DNA of 64,000 nucleotides, taken from the NCBI GenBank assembly GCA_905178155.1, contig CAJINV010000011.1, forward strand, positions 1,695,216 through 1,759,215, in the 5' to 3' direction. Shown piece by piece: positions 1 through 12,600 of the stretch. The DNA comes from Amoebophrya sp. A120. Its lineage: Eukaryota; Sar; Dinophyceae; Syndiniales; Amoebophryaceae. The translations under genes were made by a program, and so were the position numbers. Below the pieces are notes generated by a model, which did not search any database, was not told where the DNA came from, and saw only the letters and a list, made by a program, of their open reading frames with translations. Position 1 is the stretch's first letter; every line of letters begins with the position of its first letter.

Positions 1-2
1 CG

Positions 3-407
3 GTTGCCGTTGCGCCAGTTTCTAGTCCCGCTCTGCACCAAGCTCGCGAACTTTTGTTCTCGCCGCAACAGGCCGACAATACCAGTTCCGAACAATCCCG
101 TGGCAGCGAAACCGCAATAAACCTCCGCAACTGGTTCGCACAGCAGGAAAAAGATCTTTTGTCCTCGCGCGAGAAGACTCTCACGTGGCCGCACCTCTTC
201 TTCATCGACCACCTGGATGGCAACGCAAATTTGATTCCGAAAGATGCGTTGGCTCCAGAGGAGAAACCGGGGAACTGCGCAGCGTGTTGCAGTTTCTGCT
301 GCATCAGAAGGGCGCGGAAACAGAAGGAAGAGACGCGAAGGGGGGTACTCCGGACGATCATCGACGAGTTGAAATACAAATTTGATCGGGATCAGCCGGC
401 GCAGTAA
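3..407 (+). CDS. 3' end of an unidentified protein (partial)
   Basis: An open frame enters from the left edge of the window and runs to a TAA at 405-407, giving about 134 residues. It is the only supported + strand coding end. The protein has a polar Gln/Ser-rich start, a middle with the run TWPHLFFIDHLDGNANL, a Cys-rich patch (CAACCSFCC, around residues 92-100) followed at once by a basic stretch, and an acidic/basic helical end. I do not recognise a family. The Cys patch next to Arg/Lys could be a lipid-modified membrane-binding site, but that is a guess. No in-frame stop precedes it, so the start lies outside the window. It is convergent with the next gene. A competing open frame (185-385) reads less naturally. 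Confidence 0.45.
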   Translation, partial: VAVAPVSSPALHQARELLFSPQQADNTSSEQSRGSETAINLRNWFAQQEKDLLSSREKTLTWPHLFFIDHLDGNANLIPKDALAPEEKPGNCAACCSFCCIRRARKQKEETRRGVLRTIIDELKYKFDRDQPAQ

Positions 408-2958
408 GTAGAGGTCGTGGAAGCGCCAAAAAACTCCTCACTGCGTCGAAACCAAAGACGGCAGGGGAAACGCACATTTTTTAGTTAACTTTGTTTATTT
501 CACACGTAGTATAACACTCCAATTGCAATTCCAATTCCATTATATTTTACAACTTACTTTTTATTCAACACGGTAAAACTTTAACTTGAATATCACGCAA
601 AATCCAAATCAAAACATGTTAGGCAGTTTGTTATTTTCCGTTTACAGTCACGTTTTCTTTCTCATCAAACTTAAATTTTCCATGTATTGTTCTACACACA
701 CGAAGCAGAAGAAGAAGAACAAAACCACAGGCAGTAAAATATTTTTTTTATCATTTACACATCTATGAGATTCTACTTTTGCGGCCCATTTCATTTTACT
801 GTGAATCACAATCCTAAACACGTTTTTACTTAACTTTTGTCACACACACCATTAGCAATGCGAATACTTAGCAACTTCACATCACCCTCCCTGAATTAGC
901 GAGCGATCCGCCTTTCGGCCATTTCTATTCACAAAATTCAAGCACCAAACACAAAGCATTAATTTTTCAATTTTCAACCAAAATCTCAAGTTCCTAATTA
1001 AGACCAAGAGTGCAAAGCCCACCGATCTAGAAAATGAAGAAAAAAATCCAAAGTCCAAGCAAACCCTAACATGATTAACATCATTTTCATAATTCTAATT
1101 CTTTACAACCTCAACCGCGCTTGCTCTTTGTGACGAGCTCCAGGCTCACAGAGAAAAGTCATGGATTTCACCGTGGCATATTTGTTCGTTCGATCGTTGG
1201 TTCGAGGCAATGAATGATATGAAATATCTTTCTCGATGGATATTGATTGAATTTTTCTCGAAATTCAAAATTTTTATGGTCTGGAAATGCAAAAATTCCA
1301 AGAATCAATGAATATTCTTTCATGATCATGGATTCAGAATCAGAAATCCACAGATAGAATAATTAATTTTATCGTGTGATTGTGAGGATTGATATTGGAG
1401 TCCAGGATATGGATTGATGAAGAGGTGTAAATAAGAATATTTTTGCAAGTTCTTTCATGATGTTTCCTTTGGGATTTCATTTTTCAATTATGATATATAG
1501 AAAAACAAATCGGAAAAAGATTATTTTGTGGAAATTTGAAAAAAGATCTTTAATTTGTAGAGGGAAAATCTTTTATAGTTTCATCATATTATTTCCGAAA
1601 TTTTGTTGTTGAGTTCTTTGATTTCAATTTTTTGGAATAATTTATTTTGAAAATATATGAAAACTGAAAAAAAAAGAATCGGAATTTTCAGAGTGGAAAT
1701 CTCTCTTTCATAGGATAATTTCATCAGATTATTTTCTAAATTTATTTTGTTTGATTCCGATCGTTTTTTGAAATAATTTTGAAAATATGGTTGGAATCAT
1801 GTCCTCAAAAAAAAAAAAAATAAGTTTTTCCTTCAATGTCAATTATAATCTAATCCTTACTTTCTATTTTGAAATACCAAAATTTTTCAAAAGATTTTTG
1901 ATTCAGAATTCCATTTCTTTTGCTTTTAGAATTATTTCTCGATATCATTACATTTTGAAAAATTTCATGGATGATCGAAAATCGACGATATGAATATGAA
2001 ATCCCATTGAATTGAAATGAATTTGAATCATCAATTTTATCAAATTTAGATGTAGATGATTCATATAAATAACAAATCGAATGTCATTCAATGATGCTCT
2101 AGATTCAACCAATGTAGGATTTCGACGATAATTTTTTTTTTCGGAATCTCAGATTTGATCATCCAGAGAAATTTTTGAGAAAGAAAAATATTTTTATTCC
2201 AGGGTCTGAATCTTCAAGAATTTCATCATATTCAATTGATTGAAGATTTTGTATCTCGATACATCACAAAACTCAACATCAAGAATGTCTCATCAATCAT
2301 ATGCATGGAATGGAAAATCGATACAATTTTGATGTGTTGTGTTCTAACAATAAATTAAAATTCCATGATCACCCTGCATTGCCATTGGAATCACGGAGGA
2401 TAGGACAGACACAGAGTCACGCATCAACAAACATGAATGTTGTGTTTGAGTTGGTATGGAAATCAATGAAACAGAAACTCGTGCCATGGATTTCCATGCA
2501 AAAAAACGGATTCACGAATTAAGCATCGTGTGTCAAGGAAAGCATTGCATTGATGTAAAGTCAGAGTGTGCATTTTGAAACGCTTGGAAATAGGTGGAAA
2601 CGGAAACTAGACGAACGAGCGGTATCAAATCATAATTTTCATCATAGATGAAGGTGGAAACGCGCAGCAAAAAAAGTTCGCGCGTTAAAAAAGTAATGAA
2701 AAAAACAATGCGAGTGCAAGCTTCTTTGATAGCCTTAAAACAAGAAGTAAATTGAACTCACAACCGTATGTCGATGCATGTAATACCCCGAGGAGCATGG
2801 TGCATTTTCTTTTGAGATGAACAGGACCGGATCGCCGTCTCATCTAACAGCAATCAACTCAAATTACAAAAAATTGAATCGGTGAACTAGGTACTTAGAA
2901 ACATAAAGCTGAGGTGTGTGAAATACTACGCCGCCACTGTCGCGGCAGTCGAGTGCTT
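408..2958. other. AT-rich convergent intergenic region
   Basis: About 2.5 kb with no convincing gene. It lies between the stop of the + strand gene and the stop of the minus-strand gene ending at 2959, so transcription converges here. From about 480 to 2760 the base composition is strikingly A+T rich, with poly-A and poly-T runs and many short words such as GATTCAGAAT and CATGATCATGG. This is unlike every other intergenic stretch in the window. Short open frames here (for example 586-768 and 1787-1993) are rich in Lys, Phe and Ile, as expected of AT-rich noncoding DNA. No introner element was seen here. Confidence 0.6.
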
Positions 2959-5900
2959 CTATTTCCACTTTTTGAGCGACAAGGGGCGCACGACGCCGTT
3001 GAGGACGAACCGCGAGCCGAGGTGGGACACGAAAAAGCAGACACTGGGGAGGAAGATTAAAAAGTACCCGAAGTACATGCAGAACTGCTCCAGCTTGTGC
3101 GCGGCGGTGTCCAGCTCACTGGGATGCCAGAAATACCCCGTGAGCACGGCGCCGGCAAGACCCGCGCCACTTAGCTGCCACAGGATTGGGCTGCTTTTCA
3201 CCGGGTGCGCAAACACCGCACCGGAGACCAGGGTCCAAAAACTGGACCACAGCGCCACCATGTATCATATGTAAAAAAGACGTCCCCACCCCAGAGTCAA
3301 GTTGGGAACTTAGCAACACAAATCCAGAAGCTTTGGGAGCCACGCGTGACAAGTTGCAGTCCGTACTGTGGTGCATCTGCATGTTAGAAAGGACAACCAC
3401 ATCACAAATCCATCAGCTTATCCTGTTTACAGCATTACAAATTCCAAAACGCGATTGGAAATGCCTTTCATGCTCATGGAGATGCGCATTACAAATCTTC
3501 CTGTGATCGGCAATCTGCATGACAACTATGGGGTGGGGACGTTTTTACTCAGGATACCATGCCCATCCAAATCACCACCGTCACCAGTATTTCGGACAAA
3601 GTCCGCTCCGGCACGGTGAGAACCAGGAACAGCTCGTGCTTCAAGACTGCTTCGTACAAGGCCACACTGTAGCCGCTCAGCACCGCAGCGTGGACAGCCG
3701 CGAAGAGAATTTGCTTTTTCGCCGGCAGCGGTGTAATATTGGTGCTGGACGAAGTAGTAGATGATGTACCGTCAAAAGTAGATACTCCACCGTGCGGCGA
3801 CGTGGAGAGCAGTCTCGCGGCCGAGTTCGATGTATTGTTCATCCGGCGATAGTTGTGCAGGTGCCTCCCCGCCGCATCTGGAGCAACAAACAGCTGGCTG
3901 AGGAGGGAGAAGAAGCTGTAGCTGGTTCTGCCGTTCGTGGTCTTATTCGACGTAGAAACGCCATCCACTTTTGAAGAAGATGTTCCACAGTCCCCAACGA
4001 GGAAACCGCATCGCGCCCCGCAGCCGAGCGCGAAGCCAACTGAACTCGCGGCGAACAGGCCGACCCAGGCGCCCGTGTTCAGGAAGAGCCCGAACGTCAC
4101 GAGTTGCAGCACACAACGGCCGACGGCGAACAGCAGGAAGTCAACCAGAATCAACGAGTGATCTTCTGGAAGATCATGCGGAGACGAGCCTTGTGTTCCC
4201 CCGGCTGCAGCAGCGGCGTTGTTGTCGTTGCTGTTCTTTTCTACTAGATTTATTTCCGGAAATGCCGAAAGCTCCTGCGGACGGTTGTTCGGGAGGTGCT
4301 TCTTGTGCTCTCCTGCTGTCGATTTATTTTTCGACGAAATTTCTCGCGAGAACGGCATGACCCCGGCAACGCCAGCTTGATGTTCTGGTAGCTGCGCAGA
4401 TAGCGGCTGTTGTACGAAAAAGTCGTTTGTGCGTTTCTCCTTGTTTTTCAGCTTCTGCGTGGCCAGCTTGGCTTCTGTAAACAAAGCGCCAGAAACACAC
4501 CCCGCAAAAAGGATCGACAACACAAACGCGGACTGGTCCGATATCAATTCGGAAGAAGTAGAGTTTTGTTCCGAGTTGAAGTTATCTGATGATCCGCTCG
4601 CGTAGTAGTTGCCCCGCACGAGAAAGAACTCCAGCAAAACGAAGGACACAAACAGCGTCACCACTTCCGCGCCCAGAACCACTGCCAGATGGGAAACCCC
4701 GAGCACGAGCTGCAAGAACGGCGCGCTGGATTGGTTGCTCACACCAGCCCGCAGAACTGGATCCTCGAGCAACGGGTCGCTGGTCCCCATGGCCAGGAAC
4801 TGCTTCTGCAGCCAACGCAGCAGCCCGGGGTGCGATTCCAAGTGCCGAAACTCGTTGCCAAAGGTTTGCTCCTCAAAGAGGTCAACGTCGTCCAAACCGC
4901 GGTTGATGATCAAAAACAGGCAGAACGTGAACAGCAGCGGGAGAAACAAAAAGCTCGGGTGCACGGAAAACTCGAACTCCATCCCGGAGGGCGGGATAGA
5001 AGCGCGGTGGAAATCCTCCGCCTTCCTCGGCAGCCAGAAAACGGAATGGCGGAAGGTCAGGTGGGTGTGCACGCTGACGAGTTGCAGGTCGTTCACCTCC
5101 ACCATCGCATCCAGCACTTTCCGGGAGTCCGGGTCAAAGTAGAACACGAAGGCCTTGTGCGTGTAGATCCAGTGCGAGGGCTTTAACGGATCCTGGAGGC
5201 CCAGCCGAAAGTCGTTCGGAAGATCCTGCGTATCGTCCGAGTTGTGTTCGCGCATGAACTGCTTGAACTGAGAGAGGTCCTTATCCTGTGTAAAAATGTC
5301 CGAACCCCAGAGTTGTCATGCAGATTTGCAATGACAGGAACACTTGTAATGCGCTTCCACATGCCACGCATTTCCAATCGTGGTTTGGCATTTGGTATGT
5401 CGCAAACAGGATAAGCAGATGGATTTGTGATGCGGATGTCCTTGCGAACATGCACTACGCTGCGGACTGCAACTTGAACTTGTCACGCGTGGCTCCCAAA
5501 GCTTCTGCATTTGTGTTGCTAAGTTCCCAACGTGACTATGGGGTGGGGACGTTTTTACATATGATAGTCCTCCAGTTTCACGCCAAGAAAGTGGTCCATG
5601 TGGAGACGGGAAATCAACTTGTGGTCCTCGTCATCTGCGACGTGCTGCTGGGCGGCCCTCGTGCTGTTCATGCTGTTGGCCAGAAACCGAACGTAATACT
5701 CGTAGTCGATCAACAACTCCAAGGCCTTCACTTCTTCGCCGTTCAGTCGCTGCGTGCAAACCTCCTGGGAGGTCACGTTCAGGCCGATGAGAAGCTGAAA
5801 CTTCTCGGGCGCGGTCAGCAGCTCGCTGTCACACAAACCGATTTGCTGGTAGTGGAAGTTGTCGGTGATGGGGGTGTATCAAATGTAAAAATGTCTGGGT

Positions 5901-6652
5901 CTGGAAGATTGCCAGGTTTGTCATGCAGGTTTTCCATGACCCATGAAGCCTGGAATGCAGGACCTAGCATGACGGATTCTGTGCGATCTCTTTCATGCCT
6001 ATCCTGCATGAGAAACTCCCTCTCGACTTGGTCAAAACTGGACGACTTTTGGTCATCATGCAACACAGATTTTTGCATGCTTCAGATTTAGCATGACAAG
6101 TTGCATTCTTCCAGACCCAGACATTTTTACATTTGATAGGGTGAGCGGGCGGACTACGTCCGGCTCGATATGAATCACGTCACCCTGGTATCCTGAGTAA
6201 AAACGTACCCACACCAGAGTTGTCATGCAAATCTGCAGGCTTAAAATGTTTCTCATGCGGAGCCCCATGAGAAGCATTTTCTAATGGTGTTTTGAAATTT
6301 GTCATGCTCCAATCAGCATGAGAGACTAGATCTGTAATGCTGCTGAACTAGCTCAAACAGCACTACACTACGCGTCCGAATTTGTCATGCGAAACAGCCA
6401 AAGCTTGTGGATTTGTCTAGCCGATTCCCCAACTTGACTATGGGGTGGGTAGGTTTTTACATAGGATACCTGGACATAGCCCGCAACTCCGGAGGTAAGA
6501 GATGTAGTAGTTGTAGTACACAGCAGGAGCGCGGCGCGCCAGGACGTTGATGACCAACACCAAGCGGCAATGAGTCGTAATAAGAACGACCCGCGAACGC
6601 ATACTGGCAGCAGCTGCGACGGCGGAGTTCTCGTCGTGGACCGCATGCTCAT
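2959..6652 (-). CDS. Transmembrane 9 superfamily (nonaspanin/EMP70)-like membrane protein
   Basis: Five exons, 6652-6469, 6183-6139, 5871-5567, 5276-3557 and 3257-2959, join into 850 codons once four introners are removed; the frame is exact. The order is that of TM9SF proteins of the Golgi/endosomes: a hydrophobic N-terminus, a luminal domain and then many membrane segments. The luminal domain carries GDVIHIEPDVVRPL, a Cys-containing LGLN-like stretch and IDYEYYVRFLANSM (around residues 133-146), which resembles the family's DYYVRFLADN motif. At least eight hydrophobic segments follow. The C-terminus ends KKWK, which fits a KKXX COPI retrieval signal. A Ser/Asn/Thr-rich insert of roughly 180 residues interrupts the membrane region. 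The first ATG in the open frame is at 6652; an earlier CTG was ignored. Similarity is by eye and divergent; another polytopic sorting protein is possible. Confidence 0.6.
3263..3556. mobile_element. Introner, family 3 (GTCCCCACC core)
   Basis: 294 bp, starting TATCATATG and ending CAGGATA, with arms matching as GACGTCCCCACCCCA against TGGGGTGGGGACG. The flanking repeat CCATG sits at 3258-3262 and 3557-3561. Removing it joins IWMGM to VALWSS in the TM9-like gene in frame. With this repeat no position gives GT-AG; the nearest choice is GT-TG. Confidence 0.85.
5282..5566. mobile_element. Introner, family 3
   Basis: 285 bp between GTCCT repeats (5277-5281 and 5567-5571). It starts TATCCTGTGTAAAAATG and ends in ACATATGATA. 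It contains several TTTGTNATGC-type modules. It interrupts the luminal domain of the TM9-like protein; excision keeps the frame. Confidence 0.85.
5877..6138. mobile_element. Introner, family 1 (GTCTGGGTCTGGAAG core)
   Basis: 262 bp with near-perfect terminal inverted repeats of about 30 bp (TATCAAATGTAAAAATGTC and its complement), flanked by GGGTG (5872-5876 and 6139-6143). It has the same length and near-identical termini as the elements at 24747 and 25945. It lies in the TM9-like gene. Confidence 0.9.
6189..6468. mobile_element. Introner, family 3
   Basis: 280 bp between CCTGG repeats (6184-6188 and 6469-6473). On the coding (minus) strand the repeat reads CCAGG, so the intron can be read as GTATCC...CCAG. 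This is one of the few introners able to offer GT-AG ends. Confidence 0.88.
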
Positions 6653-7683
6653 GTTGCTACAGAGGAAGAGCAGAGGTGGACGATACAGACACACAGAAAT
6701 GGATCTGCAATTAACACACAGAAGGTACTATGTTTGTATTAATGTCACTAGAAATCTTCGTCAATAACAATAATTCATGTGGTTGGAGTTTGTAGTGATG
6801 AGTTTAAAATGCAATTCCAATTTTTCGTTGAACAGGAAACAAATACCAAATCGTGCCACTCTGAATTATCCGGTTTAGGTCATTTTTGAATCCCACGGGT
6901 TTTTGGAAAGGAATCTTTTGTGTTTGAAATCGTGACTCAGACTCGCTCACACACACACAGACACGACTTTTGGTTATTCCTGGATTCAACAACTCAGACA
7001 GCCAGAAGAACGAGGCCGAACAGAACCAGAAGCGAAAAGATAAACAGAAAGGCTCGTTCTCCAGTGGGTGTTGTAAAAACACCCCTTTGCAAGAATCTGC
7101 TGCTGAGAGTATGATCTTGATGAGTCATACCATGTACGTTACCCGTCGTCCTTCCATTTTACAGCTTCCACACCATGGTGAAACTTGAACTTCAGCTTCA
7201 CGAATTATGTCGGGCCATCGTAAAAACAGCACGTAAAAACATCATCAAACTCAGTCACATTCGTGTTCACTCTGTCACTGGTACTGTGGCAGACCAATTG
7301 GCATTGCCAGCGCTATTTGTGACCTCAAAAAAACAACTCAACGGTATTGAAAACGAAAAGATGAAAAGATGACGAAAAGTTGGATTTGGAAACTCAAATT
7401 ATTTGCGTTGTATTTCCACCTAACCCAAGGCTTTGTTGGAGGTGGCTTCCTCGTTGGAGGTCCTGTGCATCGTATTGTGTTCTTGAACGAAGAAGTTGTA
7501 CAGGTAGAGTATTTTTGGTATGGAAACTTGTTTATGCAATCTTCCTTAAAATTTCCTCCGACATCAAAGCCGGGATGATAGACCTGATATCTACTTATGC
7601 AGCAGACTGTGACTGGCCGGCGACACAGAGCTGTGGAGGGCCCTCACCTCCGACGTGAAATCGATCACATCAAAATTTTATCA
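6653..7683. other. Intergenic region
   Basis: About 1 kb between the start of the TM9-like gene and the stop of the ataxin-2-like gene. It is of moderate A+T content and holds only short open frames. I see no conserved motif, RNA gene or introner. It must hold the promoter and 5' UTR of the former and the 3' UTR of the latter. Confidence 0.5.
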
Positions 7684-10600
7684 TCATTGGTGGGCCTGAG
7701 CGTTGTTTGCTGGACCGCCAACGCCAGGCTGTGGCTGCTGTTGTTGTCCCCCTTGGCCGCCCCCCGTATTTACATTGCCCTGGATGGCGGGTGGGCCCGC
7801 CGAGGTCAGCCCTGTAAAGGAAAACCCTTGATGTTGATGCTGCCCCGCTTGCTGTTGATTCAGAGTTGTCATGTTAACACCTGCTCCGGCGCCCACTTGA
7901 CTAGGTCCCCGCGGCTGGGGCTGAAAACCGGCGTTGTTGGTCATATTCATGTTCTGTTGCTGCTGGGCGTTGTTCATGTTGCCACCACCGGTGGTTGTGC
8001 CATCGAGTTGGAATGGTTGCAGTTGCATCGGTTGCTGCTGCTGTAGGAGCTGTTGTGGCAGCTGCTGCATTCCACCAAGCTGCTGGCTCGCCGCACCTTG
8101 CTGTGTACTAGCACCAACAACCGGCTGCTGGCCCCCAACTCCACCAACGTTTGAAACTTGCGTCAGAAACTGCTGCATCTGCAATAGCTGCTCCATGGAC
8201 ATCTGTTGCATGTTATTGTTTGCAGTACCAGCTGCACCCCCACCCCCGCCGCCCGTATTTAGCATTATCGAAAGATTTTGGTTTTGCTGCTGCTGCTGCT
8301 GCGCACCCCCTGCTAGAGGAGGCAGCATGTTCAGCTGCTGCGTGTTCGGAGGACCCCCTCCTGCTCCGGGAGGTTGTTGTAGTTGCCCACCTGGTGGACC
8401 TCCTTGTCCTTGCGCCGGACCTCCTGCCGTAGAAGTAGTTGCAGCACCAGCAGCGCCGCCGCCGGTTGCGGCATCCAGGTTTAGTGGCTGCACTAACAGC
8501 TGCTGGAGGTTCAGCACCGGGGCTTGCTGCTGCTGTTGCGGTTGTTGTGGTCCACCAGCACCGGAAGTATACTGCTGTTGTTGTTGACCAGAAGCTTGAT
8601 GTTGACCTGGGTTGATACCACCTCCTCCTAGCGGTAGTTGTTGTGGTCCTCCAACCCCCCCGGTAGGTGGTGCAGCGTTGTTTTCCATGATGGTGCCGAG
8701 TGGTTGCTGCTGGAGTTGAAGTCCCATGTGAAACGGCTGCTGTCCTGCTCCGCCAACGACTAATCCGGCAAGCGCATTACCCGTGGGGTTCAGCAATCCG
8801 GGCAGTCCTACACTACCCGTGTGCTGCTGGAGAATTATTTGCAGCACTGCGGGGTTTACGTGATCGCCCTTCTCGCCCAGCGCGCGACTCACCAGGGGGC
8901 CCGCTTTGTCCATGGGCACCCACTGGTTGTTGGCAGCGGTCATCTGATATTTTCTATATGATCCTCCATGATAGATTTATTGCGAGGAACCCAAAGTTTC
9001 TTGCCTCACTGCGACTGGAAGTAGCTTTGTCTTTGACTTTGAAACGCAAAAAAATAAGTTTACCTCAGTGCCACCCCCAGAACTTTTCCGCAGTGTCTTG
9101 AACAAATCTGCTACACCAGTGTCAGTCCGCGTCACGTTTCGGAACGAGGAGAACTCGTATTCGATATCAGACGTATTCTGCGAACGCGGGGACGTGGAAG
9201 GCCTGAATGTTTTTTGTTTTTTCCTTTTGCTAAGCTAGATGAAGGTAAGTATCTATCGTTTTACATTTACCTTCATGAAGACAAGATGGCGCAAAAATCT
9301 CGCAGAAGTGATGAAGTACAAGTAGCTCGTGGCAGCACCCTCACACTAAGGTCAGGTGTTTGCTACAAGCACGAGATGAAACTGCAAGAGCTTCAGTAAA
9401 CAAGCCCACTCTGTTTTTGTAAAGTACTTTCCTTGATGTTTCGCGCTCCCGGGAGGTCCTCCAGAAGACGAGGAGGAGGGTTGATTTCCACCTTGCCGCC
9501 ACGATGTCTTATCGTTGCCTTTCGCAAAGAAAGTGGCGGCTGCTCCGCCGAGGGCGCCGGGAAAGGAATTCCCTCCGCCCGGAATGGAGGGATTGGTGGG
9601 TTCCAGATTGAGCGCATTGATGTTTCGCACCCCTCCGCCAGGCAAGACTTGCTGCTGCGCCGGGCCGGCCTGCTGGTTCGAAAACTTGCTGTGTTGCGAC
9701 TGTTGAGAACCTGATTTTCAATTATCGGGGTGTATCTTGATGGGACGAGTTTCTATTTCTTATATGACACATACACACATCGGACTCGAAGAAATAAGTG
9801 CGTCATTATTTGTCTCATCGAGCTTCTCCACCTGCTGAAGTTTTGCACAAAGCACGAAAAGGACTTCTAGTTCTACCCTTGCCACCCGGATCCCCGGCCT
9901 TCCCGCCCTTCTTGTTTTTGTGGGTCGGTCCTCCCGTACTAGCAGCGCCTCCACCTCCTTCTGTAAAGTTATTGTATGCGCCGGTGGTCGAATATTGGTC
10001 GGTAGTGCCGTCGCCGTGGTAATTGGTTGTATCGCCGAAATTCACATTTTTGCTACCGCTTGATTTGCTATTTTTGTTGCTCGTGGCCTTCTTATTTTTC
10101 CCACCAGCGCCTCCTGCTTCTTTATTGTCTTTTCCACCGCCCCACGCGGATGTTGTACTATTCCCTTGGTCAGCACCTCCGCCAGATGGTTTGTTTTTGT
10201 TTTTCCCGCCCTGTTTACTTGGCGCTGATCCACCGTGCTCGATTCTATTTTGATGGTAGTTGTAGTAGCCTTCACCCTCGGGTTGGGGTTCATGCGGTGA
10301 AGTTGCACCAGCAGGAGCTCCCTCGCCCAGTACCTGCTCGTCATTCTCCTGTGCATGCGACAGCTCGCCTCCTGCATCGGCTCCTTCGGCTTCGCCTTTG
10401 GAGCTGGAGGGTTTCTTCTCAACAACATCTTTTGGTTTTGCTTCGCCTACGACAGGCGAATGTGCAGAATTCCTCTCAACCGCAGCCTCTTGATCCTGTA
10501 CTGCGTCGGCCGAGGGGGCGGTAGCGATGTCCTCGTCCTTCGCCTTTTCTTCCATGCTGGTCTTTTCTACGCCTTTTGATACCGGACCACCTGGTTGGGA

Positions 10601-11245
10601 AGGAAGCTTCAGTTGTTTGGACTTCTTCTTGCTTTCTTCTTTCTTCGCAGCTCCTGTGCCTGCCTTTGCTGGTTGCACTATGATCTTTTGCGCGTTTATT
10701 TGGCTAGTACCGTTTTGCTGATGCGGGTTCAAAATATTCTGAACTTTGTTTATCTTCTTGCTGGCCGTACTCTGCGGCTGGTGCTGCTCAGCACCTCTTT
10801 TATTCTTGCGTTGTTTTAGTTTCCCCTGTCGTCGTGTCCCCTTTTTATCCAGAGCAACTGGATTCAGCGTCTCGAAGGCCAATAAGTCGCGAAGGTGGAG
10901 TAGCAAAGTCTCCGGATGTGGTGCGGGACCCGGAGTTGTCGTGGAACTTCTCCTACCTGCACTACTGTTCGACGGAGTTGTTGTACTGCCTATTGCCAAG
11001 TTGAGCGGGGGTGGGAACAACTCCTCCTCCGTCGACGTGGTATGCTTATTGATCGGATTTGTCAAGGTCGTCAGCAAAAGCGAATTATCTCGCGGGTTCC
11101 ACGCAGTGAGTAACCCTTCGTACGTGATATGGCTTTTCAACAGGACGCGAACCTCACTGCCCAACACCGCAGTCATGGCCCAAGCGTGATGATCTTTCTG
11201 CTGCTCGACCAGACTGTTGACAGGAGAGGGCTTGCTGAAAAACAT
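7684..11245 (-). CDS. Ataxin-2-like RNA-regulatory protein with N-terminal Sm-like domain
   Basis: Four exons, 11245-9877, 9710-9428, 9202-9064 and 8943-7684, give 1016 codons in a consistent frame. The three introns are ordinary: 9711-9876 (GTAGAA..CAG), 9203-9427 (GTACTT..CAG) and 8944-9063 (GTAAAC..CAG). Residues about 25-70 (AVLGSEVRVLLKSHITYEG, then LLTAWNPRDNSLLLTTL) match the Sm-like fold at the start of ataxin-2 proteins, which regulate mRNA translation and stress granules with poly(A)-binding protein. The rest is disordered: Lys/Glu-rich, then Gly/Asn/Lys-rich, then a final 420 residues very rich in Gln, Asn, Gly and Pro, prion-like as in ataxin-2. I found no certain PAM2 motif. No introner interrupts it, unlike its neighbours. 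The ATG at 11245 opens the long frame directly before the Sm domain. Confidence 0.6.
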
Positions 11246-12600
11246 GATTTAATATTTTGCGGGAGAAGTCGTAGTCTGCGACGTGTTGGGCCACAGATGA
11301 AGATGATGGGAAGATGAACTTCAAGTCGGTTGTTGAAGATGTGCACCTCGTGGTTTTTACTTGATTTTCTGCTGGATTTAGATTTTCCACATGAAGATGA
11401 ATAGTTTTGCGCTGGGACAACTGGTTACGACGAAACAACTGGAACAAGTAGACCTGAGTAGATGATGTTGAAACTGAAGAAACGTGGCCAAGAAGATGCG
11501 CTGTTGATGATGATGTTTTCCCGTTGAAACTCCCCGCGGGCTGACAGTCGGAGGTCTCCACGTTGGAATGAGGTCGATGTTGTCCCCGAGTAGCCACGAG
11601 TTGGAGACGAGCAAGAGATGCTGGAAGATAAGCAGGATTACGACGCCGTTTTTTACGTTGCTGTTTCGATTGCTCCAAGGGTGTAAGAATGTGTCTGGCC
11701 ATCTTTGTCTTTCTGAGGGTAGCGTAAAAATACAATTTTCGGCTTCCTAGTTCTTTTTCTTGTTCCCCTCGCTCTCATTTGACAGTGGCATTATGTGCTA
11801 TTTATTTTTGGAACTGATGTTATCCTTAACCTTATCGCGTATTCAAAAATTGTTCGGAATAATGACCCTTACGGTTCTGTTTCCGCAGAAGTTGTCTGGT
11901 GGATTTCTACAGTGAAATCTGTATCTGAGTCTAAGTCGTTCTTCTCGGAATAAGTGATTTCAACACGACTGCAAGACGAAATGGCTCAAATTCTCATCTG
12001 AACGATAACTTCTAGAACTACGGACATCAATCAAAGATGCGGCGTTCATGTTCTTTCAAAGAGGGGCCGGCAACAGCTCCTAGGGGGTAGTAGTAGGAAA
12101 TGTGATGGAGGAGCTTGTTGAACAACACGACCTTCTTTATCGTTTCACAACGTGAAGGCCAAAAATCAACTCTATATGAAATTGTTGGCTGCGCCATTAA
12201 TACTGATACTGACACTCAGGGTGCGTTGTTGTTTGACATTGACGGCACCACGTAAAACTTCGTCTTCGACATCATACGCGATCATCTTCGTCACCTTGGT
12301 GTTAGTTTTCGAGCTTGAAGATATGAGGGAGTAGCAGTAGAGTGCGTTTTTTCTTGTTTCCTATCCTTGCCTTGCGGAACTGAAAGTCAGAAAATGCTGT
12401 TCGAGGGCAGCTTCTCGACTTGCTACTAACAAACACCACGAACAAGATCAAAAAGTAACTGCTCATGCGCTCCTTCAGTGCACACAAATAATGCATCGTT
12501 CGACGATTCTCTCATCGGAGCAGGAGCAGGTCCTGTTCCTGAATAGGCGTGTAGATACTTAAAACGCCCCAGCAGCACGTCGCGGAGGATCTCCTCCTCT
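11246..12600. other. Intergenic region
   Basis: 1.36 kb between the ataxin-2-like start and the stop of the coiled-coil gene at 12601. A minus-strand open frame at 11154-11735 overlaps the ataxin-2 start; it is Ser/Arg-rich with no domain and most likely 5' UTR. Nothing else is recognisable. Confidence 0.45.

Noticed and set aside
7934-8587. Cys/Pro-rich + strand frame of 217 codons
   Set aside because: It is the complement of the Gln-rich codons of the ataxin-2-like gene.
11154-11735. 193-codon minus-strand frame upstream of and overlapping the ataxin-2-like gene
   Set aside because: It overlaps the better-supported Sm-domain exon in another frame, has no domain and is probably 5' UTR.
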